From an uncultured Nitrospira sp. (GTDB lineage Bacteria > Nitrospirota > Nitrospiria > Nitrospirales > Nitrospiraceae), in contig CABVSR010000001.1 in assembly GCA_902500995.1 (NCBI GenBank), forward strand, positions 137,416 to 201,415: a stretch of 64,000 nucleotides of DNA. The letters are read 5' to 3'. The translations under genes and the position numbers were made by a program. How positions within the stretch are numbered: position 1 is the first letter of the stretch; each line of letters begins with the position of its first letter. The notes beneath the pieces are model-generated. The model ran no database searches and had not been told where the DNA came from. It worked only from the letters and a program-made list of their open reading frames with translations. Below are positions 8,018 to 16,514 of this stretch, one piece after another.

Positions 8018-10788
8018 ACAAGCCACCGGGCGACCCGCCGGTGACTCGCCGGCAGGCAGCGGCTCTGGTCGCGCGCGCCGCCGCCCATGCGGTCCTGTGG
8101 CTGGGCGCCGGGCAAGGTGCGGTGTCACTGTTTCTCGCCACCCCGGCCCGGAGCGCAAACAATCCATCGCACAACCAACGGCAGCACACACACATGACGA
8201 CATCATCCGTAACGTCTTCCGATCCCTATCGACTCCCACGCCACGTCATCCCCACCCACTATGACCTGCGGATCGAACCGGATCTCCAATCCCATTCGTT
8301 CACAGGACACGAACTGATCACGCTGACCGTCACCGAACTCACCAGCGAGCTGCTGTTAAACGCGGCGGAGCTGGAGGTCTCGTCCGCAACAGTGTCTGGC
8401 GAAGGACAAGCGCCGCGCACCGGAACCGTGCGGATGGACGATGAACATCAACGATGCCACATCACCTTCTCCTCCATCATCCATCCCGGCACGTGGCAGT
8501 TGAGTCTCGCATTTCGCGGAACATTGAATGACAAGCTGCGCGGCTTTTACCGCAGCAGTTACAAGGATGACCGGGGTATCGCCCATTCCCTCGCCGCGAC
8601 GCAGTTTGAAGCCACCGATGCACGGCGGGCCTTTCCTTGTTGGGACGAGCCCCAGTTCAAAGCAGTGTTCGCCGTGACCTTAGCCATCGATCCCGCGCTG
8701 ACCGCCATCTCCAATACTCGGATCGTCGACGACCGGGTCGAAGGCGGCAAACGAATCGTTCGATTTGCGGAATCCATCAAGATGTCCACCTATCTGGTGG
8801 CGTTCATCGTCGGCGAACTGGTCTCTACGCCTCCCATCATGGCCCGACAGACGGCGGTGCGCCTCTGGTGCGTGCCCGGCAAACAGCACCTGACGCCGTT
8901 CGGGCATGAGATTGCGGTCTATTCACTCAATTATCTGGCCGACTACTACGATATTCCCTATCCAGGCGACAAGCTTGACCTGATCGCCATTCCCGATTTC
9001 GCGTCCGGCGCGATGGAAAATCTCGGCGCGATCACCTTCCGTGAAACCGCCCTCCTTCTTGACCAACGCACTGCCACACATGCGGAGCAGGGACGGATTG
9101 CGGATGTCGTGGCCCATGAAAACGCCCATATGTGGTTCGGCGACCTGGTCACCATGGCCTGGTGGAACGGGCTCTGGCTCAATGAAGCCTTCGCCACATT
9201 CATGGAAATGCTGGTCGTCGATGCCTGGAAACCGGAGTGGGAACGCTGGACAGCTTTCGGCATGGCGCGCGCCGCCGCGCTATCGGTCGATGGGCTGCTC
9301 AGCACACGCCCGATTGAGTTTCCCGTACGCGCGCCGAAGGAAGCCGAAGCCATGTTCGATGTGCTGACTTACGAGAAAGGCGCATCCGTCCTTCGCATGC
9401 TGGAACAACATATAGGCCCGTCCGTATTCCGGGACGGCGTTCGACTCTATTTGAAGGCCCATGCCTATGGGAATGCCGAGACGACGGACCTCTGGGTCGC
9501 TCTCGGACAAGCAGCGAAACAGAATGTCCCGGCCCTCATGACTGAATGGATTTTTTCACCCGGGTATCCCTTGCTCTCACTAGCCATTGAATCGCCCTCC
9601 ACCTTGACGCTCTCACAACGCCGGTTCACCTATGCCGGCGATGCATCGGCAACCGTATCCGGAGCGGCGGCGCCACGCTGGCAGGTGCCGGTGCAATTGC
9701 GCATTACCACCAGCAGAGGGACGGAAACCAGACGAGTGCTGCTCAGCGAGCGCGAACAGCAGATCAGCCTGCCGGAAGGCTGGACTTCAGTGCTGGCCAA
9801 CGACGGGGGCCACGGGTTTTATCGCGTCCGGTACAGTGCCGAGTTGCTCGGCAGATTGCAGCAGGATGGGCTGAATCAGTTGGCTGCGGTGGAACGATTC
9901 AATCTGTTGAACGATACGTGGGCCGCCACCCTGGCCGGCATGGTATCGCCCGCCGACTACCTGGCCTTGACCGAACATTTTCGCGGCGAAGAAGACCCGC
10001 ATGTCTGGGCCGTGATGTTGGGCTCGTTCTCCACGATCAATCATCTCCTGGACGAACGCGACCGGCCGTTGCTCGCGGCGTTGATACGCGATCGGGTCGC
10101 GCCCATCTTTCATCAACTTGGATGGTCGCCGCGCGCCGAGGAGCGCGATCTCGTCAAAGAACTGCGCGGCGACATCATTCGCGCGTTCGGCACGTTGGGA
10201 CGCGACGAGACCGTTCAAGCACAGGCGCAAGAAGCCTACACCGCCCTTCAGCAACAGTCCCGCCCCATCGACCCCAACGTGATTCCGGCACTGGTCTCCA
10301 TTCTGGCCTTTACCGGTGATGAGGTTCGCTACGAGGAATTTTCCGGCCGATTCCGCCAGGCCACCACCCCGCAAGAAGAGCGCCGCTACCTCTTTTCTCT
10401 CGCCGCATTCCGAAAACCGGAGCTGCTGGAGCGTACGTTGTCGAAGACCTTGACCGAGGAGATCCGCACCCAAGATGCGCCCTTCCTCGTCAGCAGCCTG
10501 CTCCACAATGTCTACATCCGCGAGAAGGCCTGGGAATTTGTGAAGACCAATTGGGAGCGCATGGACAAGCTGTTTCCCAAGAGCGGATTGCGGAGAATGT
10601 GCGGGGGCATCACCGGACTGTCAACCCCGGAATTGGAGCGCGACGTTCGCGACTTCTTTGCATCGCGTAAGATCGACCTCGGCGGAAAAACGCTGGAGCA
10701 ATACTTGGAACAGCTGCATATCGCCGTACAATTTCGCGAACGGGATCGGGAAGCGATTCGCGCCCTGTTGGCAAGGAAGATGACCTGA
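8014..10788 (+). CDS. M1-family metallo-aminopeptidase
   Basis: Zinc aminopeptidase that removes N-terminal residues from peptides. The 924-aa product has the exopeptidase motif GAMEN (332-336) and the zinc site HENAH (368-372) with third ligand E391 in LWLNEAF, exactly spaced for M1. An ERAP1-like C-terminal domain follows. The start at 8014 overlaps rpiA by 4 bases. It adds about 60 residues ahead of the conserved domain, including TRR and a hydrophobic stretch ending ATPARSA, which resembles a Tat-type signal peptide. A second ATG at 8194 would give a purely cytoplasmic enzyme but has no ribosome site. The precise subfamily (PepN or other) is not certain. Confidence 0.93.
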   Translation: MNKPPGDPPVTRRQAAALVARAAAHAVLWLGAGQGAVSLFLATPARSANNPSHNQRQHTHMTTSSVTSSDPYRLPRHVIPTHYDLRIEPDLQSHSFTGHELITLTVTELTSELLLNAAELEVSSATVSGEGQAPRTGTVRMDDEHQRCHITFSSIIHPGTWQLSLAFRGTLNDKLRGFYRSSYKDDRGIAHSLAATQFEATDARRAFPCWDEPQFKAVFAVTLAIDPALTAISNTRIVDDRVEGGKRIVRFAESIKMSTYLVAFIVGELVSTPPIMARQTAVRLWCVPGKQHLTPFGHEIAVYSLNYLADYYDIPYPGDKLDLIAIPDFASGAMENLGAITFRETALLLDQRTATHAEQGRIADVVAHENAHMWFGDLVTMAWWNGLWLNEAFATFMEMLVVDAWKPEWERWTAFGMARAAALSVDGLLSTRPIEFPVRAPKEAEAMFDVLTYEKGASVLRMLEQHIGPSVFRDGVRLYLKAHAYGNAETTDLWVALGQAAKQNVPALMTEWIFSPGYPLLSLAIESPSTLTLSQRRFTYAGDASATVSGAAAPRWQVPVQLRITTSRGTETRRVLLSEREQQISLPEGWTSVLANDGGHGFYRVRYSAELLGRLQQDGLNQLAAVERFNLLNDTWAATLAGMVSPADYLALTEHFRGEEDPHVWAVMLGSFSTINHLLDERDRPLLAALIRDRVAPIFHQLGWSPRAEERDLVKELRGDIIRAFGTLGRDETVQAQAQEAYTALQQQSRPIDPNVIPALVSILAFTGDEVRYEEFSGRFRQATTPQEERRYLFSLAAFRKPELLERTLSKTLTEEIRTQDAPFLVSSLLHNVYIREKAWEFVKTNWERMDKLFPKSGLRRMCGGITGLSTPELERDVRDFFASRKIDLGGKTLEQYLEQLHIAVQFRERDREAIRALLARKMT

Positions 10789-10816
10789 CAAACCGGATCG
10801 TTTCGGTAAGCGTGAG

Positions 10817-13489
10817 TCATTCGTGCCGGAGCACGGTCAACGGGGGCTGGCCGAGAATACGGTAGGTGCTCAGGAATCCCACGAGAAGCGTCAGCAGAAC
10901 GGTGCAGCCCAATCCGGTGGCGAGCAAGGGCCACTCCAACGACCAAGGCAGATCCAAAATATATCGCAGAATCGCCCACGAGAAGACACTGGCCAGGGCG
11001 ACGCCGATCACACCCGCCACGCATCCCAACAACGCATATTCCGCTGCAAACGATCTGGCAATCAGACCGCGGGTGGCGCCCAGCGCCTTGAGAATCACCG
11101 CCTCATAGAGACGACGATACCGAGTGGCCGCAAGGGCCGCCGCCATCACCAGCGCGCCGGTCATCAGGCAAAACAGCGCGACGCCTCGAATCGCCAGCGA
11201 CAACCGATCGAGGACGCGGGCAAAACTGTCCAAAACTTCACCGATGTTGATGGCGGTCACATTGGGAAAGGCCGCAACCACGGCCGATTGGAAGGCCACT
11301 TCATCCTGAGGTGGAACTCGAACCGTGGCGACATAGGTCATCGGTGCCGCATCTAAGGCGCCCGGGGAGAAGATCATGTAAAAATTCGTGGAAAAGTTCC
11401 CCCACTCGACCTTTCTAATACTGCTCACCTCGGCTTGCACAATCGTCCCTTGAATGTTCAGGTCCAGCAGACTGCCGATGTCGAGATCCAGATGTTTGGC
11501 GGCTTCCTCTTCAACGGACACCTGCGGTCTCCGGAACACTTGCCCCGGTTTCCACCAGGCCCCTTTGACGATCGTATTGTCCTTCGGAACATGATCGAGA
11601 AACGTCAGCACGTATTCGCGATTCGCATACCAGTTTTTGCGCTTGTCGTCCTTCGATTGATTCGACGGCTCCTCCAGTTGGGCGTCGCGTTCGTCGGTGA
11701 CGAGCCGCCCGTTGATGGTATGGATCCGCGAACGCACCAAGGGAGTCAGGTCGGGAGCGAAATCGCCGGTCCGCCGGTGCACCAGCTCGCCGAAGGCGCT
11801 CGCCTGATCTGGTTGAATATCGATAAAAAAGAAGGTGGGTGAATCGGACGGCCGGTTTTCACCCACCTGCCGCACAAGCGCCTGCTGAAGCAACGCGATC
11901 GCAAGGATCACCATGACCCCTACGCCGATCGACACCATCACGCCCAAGGTTTGCCCGCCCGGCCGGTGAAGGTTGCCGAGCGCCTGCCGTAACGACAGGG
12001 CCCGCGGCACCGGCAGTGCCCGTAATCCACGCAACAACCAGTGAGCCGCTCCGGCCAGAATCGCGATGGCCATCAGCAGCCCGCCGATAAACAGGCCGCC
12101 GATCGTCAGAGATCCGGCCTGCCACATCGACAGCCCTGCCAGCCCGATTCCGATGCCTGCCGCCGTAGCGCTGCGAAGCGGATCCGCCGTGATCCATCGT
12201 ACAGCGCGGGCGCCTAAAGAAGTCTTCCGCCGCCCCAACGGCGCTTCCCCACGTTCGATTTCACGCCGGAAGATGGCCGCCGGTTTGATGTCCCGAATAG
12301 TCAGCAGGGGCCAGAGACTGAACAGCAACGTCGTCAGGATGCCCAAGCCCAGCCCTTTGCCAACCGGAATCATTGCCCCCAACGAAAGCATCGACGTAAA
12401 CTCGACCTGCTGCAGCACGTCGGTCGCCAGCAACGCAGAGACCGCTTGCGGGAGAATCGATTGCAGCGCGATGCCGATTCCGATTCCCGCCACACTGCCC
12501 AGCAGGCCCAAGCCGAGCGCCTGGCCCAGATAGGAAGCGATGATGGTCGCGGTATCCGCTCCCACCGTTTTCAGAATGGCGATGGACGGCAGCTTCTCCC
12601 GCACGAAGGCATGGACAGACAAGGCCACACCGATCCCCCCGACAAACAACGCCGTCAGGCCGACAAGTCCCAGATATCGCGCGAGTTGATCGAGGAACTG
12701 CTTGAGCTGTGGTTGGGCATCCCGATAGGAAGACACCCGAGCGGACTCGGCGGTAAGACGCCCCCGCAGCTCATGGATGAGAGGCGACAGAGCCATCGAT
12801 GCAGGAAGTTTTAACAGATGCCGTTCGCGCATTCGGCTCCCCGGCTTGATGAGATCGGCGGCGGCCAGCCCTTCCTGCGAAATCAATACCCGCGGACCGA
12901 GGCTGAACATGTTGGCCATGCGATCCGGCTCCGTATGGATCACCCCCGCGATGCGGAAGGTCGCCTGCCCGATCTTGATCGCATCCCCCAATCGTAAGCC
13001 CAGCCGGATCAGCAACGCCTCCTGCACCACCGCACCATGGCACAGGTCGTGACAGGGCTCAGCTGCCAGGTGCAGCAATTCCATCAACGGGCGATCCGGT
13101 TCGACCCTCACCACGCCATACAAGGGATACCGCGATTCGACCGCCTTCAATTCGACGAGCTGTGTGACGTCCACTCCGCCCGGGGGCCGGTTGACAGGCG
13201 CCACCATCGCCACCAACTCGCTCACGCGCGTCGCAATAATCCCTCGCCCGGCCACATCCGCCAGCACGGCGGCGCCCGGCCCCTCAAGCGTTCTGGACAG
13301 GCGGATTTCCAGATCGCCCCCCAGTAATCCCCGCGCCTCTTTGAGCACCGCGCGTTCGACATTGGCCGAAAACAACGACACTCCGACAACCGCGCCGACA
13401 CCCAATGCGATGCAGGCGAGAAAATAGACAAAATGCCGCCAGGAGGATCGCAATTCCCGCCAGGCCAGAATGAACCAGAACGGCATCAT
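10817..13489 (-). CDS. ybbP: ABC transporter permease, YbbP-like (double FtsX domain)
   Basis: Large inner-membrane permease of 890 aa, partner of the adjacent ATPase. Hydrophobic segments occur at about residues 5-30, then three in 255-400 (first FtsX domain), two near 430-480, one near 515, and three at the C-terminus (about 755-870, second FtsX domain). Long extracytoplasmic regions lie between them. This layout matches YbbP, the permease of the YbbA-YbbP-TesA set. Start 13489 overlaps the ATPase stop by 4 bases. Family members are proposed to act in lipid or envelope handling with TesA; the substrate here is unknown. Confidence 0.88.
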   Translation of the reverse strand: MMPFWFILAWRELRSSWRHFVYFLACIALGVGAVVGVSLFSANVERAVLKEARGLLGGDLEIRLSRTLEGPGAAVLADVAGRGIIATRVSELVAMVAPVNRPPGGVDVTQLVELKAVESRYPLYGVVRVEPDRPLMELLHLAAEPCHDLCHGAVVQEALLIRLGLRLGDAIKIGQATFRIAGVIHTEPDRMANMFSLGPRVLISQEGLAAADLIKPGSRMRERHLLKLPASMALSPLIHELRGRLTAESARVSSYRDAQPQLKQFLDQLARYLGLVGLTALFVGGIGVALSVHAFVREKLPSIAILKTVGADTATIIASYLGQALGLGLLGSVAGIGIGIALQSILPQAVSALLATDVLQQVEFTSMLSLGAMIPVGKGLGLGILTTLLFSLWPLLTIRDIKPAAIFRREIERGEAPLGRRKTSLGARAVRWITADPLRSATAAGIGIGLAGLSMWQAGSLTIGGLFIGGLLMAIAILAGAAHWLLRGLRALPVPRALSLRQALGNLHRPGGQTLGVMVSIGVGVMVILAIALLQQALVRQVGENRPSDSPTFFFIDIQPDQASAFGELVHRRTGDFAPDLTPLVRSRIHTINGRLVTDERDAQLEEPSNQSKDDKRKNWYANREYVLTFLDHVPKDNTIVKGAWWKPGQVFRRPQVSVEEEAAKHLDLDIGSLLDLNIQGTIVQAEVSSIRKVEWGNFSTNFYMIFSPGALDAAPMTYVATVRVPPQDEVAFQSAVVAAFPNVTAINIGEVLDSFARVLDRLSLAIRGVALFCLMTGALVMAAALAATRYRRLYEAVILKALGATRGLIARSFAAEYALLGCVAGVIGVALASVFSWAILRYILDLPWSLEWPLLATGLGCTVLLTLLVGFLSTYRILGQPPLTVLRHE

Positions 13490-14196
13490 ATCTGGCCGCC
13501 GGATCCGTTGCCGTCATTGGAGGTGAGCTGATCAGAGCCGATGCGGCCGTCTCGCAGGGTAATCACCCGTTCCATCGAGGCCGCCAGCTGCTGATCGTGA
13601 GTGACCAGCACGAGCGTGGTACCGGCATCCCGATGCAAGGCCATGATGAGCTGGATCACCTGCTGGCCGGTCTGGGAATCCAGGTTGCCGGTGGGCTCAT
13701 CGGCCAACAGAATCGGCGGCCGGCAGGCAAAGGCGCGCGCCACGGCAACCCGTTGCTGTTCCCCGCCGGAGAGCTGAACCGGATAGTGCGAGATCCGGTG
13801 CCCCAACCCCACGGCCTGCAACAGTTCGGTGGCGCGTCGGCGGGCGTGACTGTCGCCCGTGAGTTCCAGGGGAATCGACACATTCTCTAACGCGGTTAAC
13901 GTAGGAATCAGGTGAAACGATTGGAAAATATACCCGACGTTCGCCAGACGCAGGCGCGCCATCGCCTTTTCTCCGAGCTGCGTAATTTCTCGACCATCGA
14001 GCCAGATGGACCCCGAAGTCGGCCGGTCCAGCCCCGCGATCAAGCCCAGGAGGGTAGACTTTCCACTTCCGGACGGCCCGACAATCGCCACGGTTTGTTT
14101 GTCGGGGATCTCGAGCGTGACATCCTGAAGAATGGTAACCGTCTGGCCACCGCCCAGCAGTTGCATCGTCACCTGCTGAGTCGCAATCATCGTCAT
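13486..14196 (-). CDS. ybbA: ABC transporter ATP-binding protein, YbbA-like
   Basis: ATPase subunit (236 aa) of the LolD/MacB-type group. Walker A is [13 protein letters not shown] (about residue 40), the signature is [14 protein letters not shown], Walker B is [12 protein letters not shown], and the switch His is in [10 protein letters not shown]. It is translationally coupled to the FtsX-type permease downstream and faces tesA across a short divergent promoter region. The same gene trio occurs in Escherichia coli (tesA-ybbA-ybbP), supporting the assignment. A second in-frame ATG lies two codons in; either could serve. Confidence 0.92.
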   Translation of the reverse strand: MTMIATQQVTMQLLGGGQTVTILQDVTLEIPDKQTVAIVGPSGSGKSTLLGLIAGLDRPTSGSIWLDGREITQLGEKAMARLRLANVGYIFQSFHLIPTLTALENVSIPLELTGDSHARRRATELLQAVGLGHRISHYPVQLSGGEQQRVAVARAFACRPPILLADEPTGNLDSQTGQQVIQLIMALHRDAGTTLVLVTHDQQLAASMERVITLRDGRIGSDQLTSNDGNGSGGQI

Positions 14197-14234
14197 GTTG
14201 TTTCGTTCAGCCCCATTTTCAAAACAGTTTTCAT

Positions 14235-14242
14235 ATTATACT
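14235..14242. promoter_or_regulatory. Overlapping divergent -10 elements for tesA and ybbA
   Basis: The sequence ATTATACT carries TATACT on the plus strand (14237-14242) and TATAAT on the minus strand (14240-14235). The plus-strand box ends six bases before the ATG chosen for tesA. The minus-strand box lies about 38 bases before the ybbA start. The -35 regions on both sides are poor. The near symmetry suggests one bidirectional promoter. Confidence 0.55.
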
Positions 14243-14248
14243 GTACAC

Positions 14249-15052
14249 ATGGCGACCTGCTCCGGCCTTCTACAACTTACCTCGCGGCTGTTGATAGGCG
14301 GCTTCATGGCACTGCTGCTGAGCGGGTTTGTCGGCTGCGAGCAATCTTCTTCTTCCAGCTCGCCAACCACGTCCGTGCCCCCTGGTCTTTCCAGACCTCA
14401 GCCATCCAACGGGGACTCATCCGCAGAAGATCCACCTGCTGCAGCGGCGATTCGGAAATCCGACCACCGGCCGAAAATCGTCGCGTTCGGCGATAGTCTG
14501 ACAGCCGGACTGGGCGTCTCCCCGGAACAGACCTATCCCGCGCAACTTCAGAAACGGCTCGATGCGCTCGGCCACCAATATCAGGTGCTCAATGCAGGGG
14601 TCAGCGGGGACACCTCCGCAGGCGGACTGCGTCGAGTCGCCTGGGTGCTCGCCGGAAAACCGTCTCTGGTGATTCTTGAATTAGGCGGCAATGACGGATT
14701 GCGCGGCCTGAGCCTGGAGGAAACGCGTTCGCACCTGGATGCGATGATCACACGGTTCAAAGAGGCCGGGGTGCAGGTGATTCTGGCCGGCATGAAGCTG
14801 CCGCCGAATTATGGACAGGACTATACGACCAAGTTTGAATCGATGTATCGAGACTTGGCGAGGGCCTATTCGCTCCCGCTGATTCCATTTCTACTGGAAG
14901 GCGTCGGCGGTGAACAGAAGCTCAACCAAGCCGATGGCATCCATCCCACCGGGGAAGGCTATCGGATTGTGGTTCAAAACGTCTTGCAGACGCTGCTTCC
15001 GCTCTTGGACACCGGCGCGTCTGCCAAGCCGGAGACCAAAAAGAAGGCGTGA
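14249..15052 (+). CDS. tesA: GDSL-type esterase/lysophospholipase TesA, predicted lipoprotein
   Basis: SGNH hydrolase of 267 aa with arylesterase, thioesterase or lysophospholipase activity. After a signal region ending SGFVGC (a moderately good lipobox) and a Ser-rich linker, the domain shows block I AFGDSLTAGLGV (nucleophilic Ser), block II NAGVSGDTSAGG, block III ELGGNDGLRG and block V DGIHPTGEGY. E. coli TesA is periplasmic; here lipid anchoring is likely. It is divergent from ybbA-ybbP, as in E. coli. The ATG at 14249 lies six bases after a TATACT box, so the mRNA may be leaderless; a GTG/TTG-type start upstream would lie before the promoter. Confidence 0.9.
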   Translation: MATCSGLLQLTSRLLIGGFMALLLSGFVGCEQSSSSSSPTTSVPPGLSRPQPSNGDSSAEDPPAAAAIRKSDHRPKIVAFGDSLTAGLGVSPEQTYPAQLQKRLDALGHQYQVLNAGVSGDTSAGGLRRVAWVLAGKPSLVILELGGNDGLRGLSLEETRSHLDAMITRFKEAGVQVILAGMKLPPNYGQDYTTKFESMYRDLARAYSLPLIPFLLEGVGGEQKLNQADGIHPTGEGYRIVVQNVLQTLLPLLDTGASAKPETKKKA

Positions 15053-15092
15053 AATAGCCTCCCGCGTCCACCACCGGGAACCATTTCACGCC
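15046..15092. terminator. Stem-loop after tesA
   Basis: GGCGTGAAAT (15046-15055) pairs perfectly with ATTTCACGCC (15083-15092), with a 27-base loop. It overlaps the last codon of tesA and faces the end of the convergent small gene at 15113. There is no T-run, so it may work as a bidirectional or RNA-protecting structure. Confidence 0.5.
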
Positions 15093-15112
15093 GATCAATC
15101 CGGATGAGCTGC

Positions 15113-15289
15113 TTAGCTCTTCTTGAAGAAGGTGTCGTAAACCCCGAATGCCAAGATGAGAGCAATCAAGGTGTAGTAGAGACCCGTGATGCCGCTGTAG
15201 TCCGGCGGGCCTTCACTGACGTTGGCAAATGCATGGGTCGCCTGAAGCGTCCCGATTCCACCCAAGACTCCTGCTATCAGCTTCTTCAT
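15113..15289 (-). CDS. 58-aa small membrane protein with signal-like N-terminus
   Basis: Short gene with a strong ribosome site (AAGGGGGAGATC before ATG). The peptide starts MKKLIAGVLGGIGTLQ, with a likely signal cleavage after ATHAFA. A short polar part follows (NVSEGPPDYSG), then one membrane helix (LYYTLIALILAFGVY), and it ends DTFFKKS. I recognise no family. The small size, good ribosome site and clean domain sense argue that it is real. It is convergent with tesA and separated from the SWIM gene by about 145 bases. A subunit-like or accessory role in a membrane complex is only a guess. Confidence 0.65.
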   Translation of the reverse strand: MKKLIAGVLGGIGTLQATHAFANVSEGPPDYSGITGLYYTLIALILAFGVYDTFFKKS

Positions 15290-15433
15290 GATCTCCCCCT
15301 TGTAATCAAGGAATGCCCAAAGAGGGCCGCATTGTACTGAAGGGACGAGGGATGACGCAAGAGGGGAGAAGAAAGAAGGCGTCGACTGAAATTTGGAGCG
15401 GACCGCGTCTCGGGGGAGCTTGAAGGCGAGTGT

Positions 15434-16300
15434 CTATACCTTTCCCAGGGCTTTCAGCATCGTCGACACATCTCGGCAGGTATCGGAGAGCCCCTCCAAT
15501 CGACGCCCTTTTTCAGCCAAGAGACTCGCCATAGCCCTGACCTCGGTTTCGAACTGTTCGACATGCCGGGACAGATCGTTCGACTTGGCCAGCGACGCCT
15601 TCTGCTGCTCCACTTCCCGTTGGAGATCCCGGCAAATCCCCTGCAACGACTTGGCTTCCTTCACCGAGGCCTCCAGATCCTGCGTCAGGCGCGCAACCAC
15701 CGCTTCACGCTGACGAATGTCGGTGTCGAGCTCGATTTGCGCGACTTCGCTTTCCCGCCGGCGCTCATCCAGCTGCTGAATGATCCGGGTCCAGGTGGAG
15801 ACCAAGCCCGGTTCGATATCGGGCTGGGCAGGCACCGGCTGGCCCGATTCGATGGCGTGAACCACTCGTTGCATCCAATCGCTGAACTGATTCAATTCGC
15901 TCAGTTTCACATCGCCGGCCGGGACTGGTTTCGGGGGTGCCTTCTCGGCTTCAAGGCGAGGAGCCGCAGGCCGCGCCCGGGGAACCACTCGAGCCTTCGA
16001 CCAACGCTGATATTCAAGCAGCGCGGCCACACCGTGCCGGCAGATGGGCTGCTCATGTAATGTGCAGGAACATTTGGACTCCAAGTGGCCGTTATGGAGA
16101 CGGATGGTCTGCTCGTACAATCCGGAATTGCCCATGACCGACGAGGTGAACTCGGTATCCGACGCGTCAGTCAGCTGCACCCGGCGTTCCGTCTGATATT
16201 GCTTCCCGATTTGGAACGTTTTGGGCTCCACAATGGAGCTGATCATGTCCGCCTCCAGCAAACTGAGGCGATCCGCCGAACATGCGATTTTCCCCCGCAT
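15434..16300 (-). CDS. SWIM zinc-finger protein with C-terminal coiled coil
   Basis: A 288-aa protein. The N-terminal part (about 25-100) resembles the region that precedes SWIM fingers in helicase- or transposase-associated proteins. The motif CSCTLHEQPICRH (CxCx7CxH, about residues 88-100) is an exact SWIM zinc finger. After a Pro/Ala-rich linker, residues about 180-285 are predicted as a long coiled coil (DERRRESEVAQIELDTDIRQ and onward). I chose the ATG at 16300 because AGGTGG lies 7 bases upstream; a longer frame to 16510 lacks this and has no family character. No partner helicase is adjacent. The function, possibly nucleic-acid or protein binding, is unknown. Confidence 0.72.
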   Translation of the reverse strand: MRGKIACSADRLSLLEADMISSIVEPKTFQIGKQYQTERRVQLTDASDTEFTSSVMGNSGLYEQTIRLHNGHLESKCSCTLHEQPICRHGVAALLEYQRWSKARVVPRARPAAPRLEAEKAPPKPVPAGDVKLSELNQFSDWMQRVVHAIESGQPVPAQPDIEPGLVSTWTRIIQQLDERRRESEVAQIELDTDIRQREAVVARLTQDLEASVKEAKSLQGICRDLQREVEQQKASLAKSNDLSRHVEQFETEVRAMASLLAEKGRRLEGLSDTCRDVSTMLKALGKV

Positions 16301-16514
16301 AGTGCCACCTGTGGAATGGTTGGATCCCGTGAGTCGCTCCTGCAACTTGCCGAATGATCGCCTGAAAGTCATGAAAAGGGTACCCCTGAGGTCCATCACC
16401 GGGCACGAGGTCCGGTGTACGGCAGGTTCCCTCAGACGACCGCCACGATGGCGGGGGCCCCTGCAGGGGTCGAAACAATTCGGCAGGGCCGCGCTGACTC
16501 GACCGCTCACTGTC

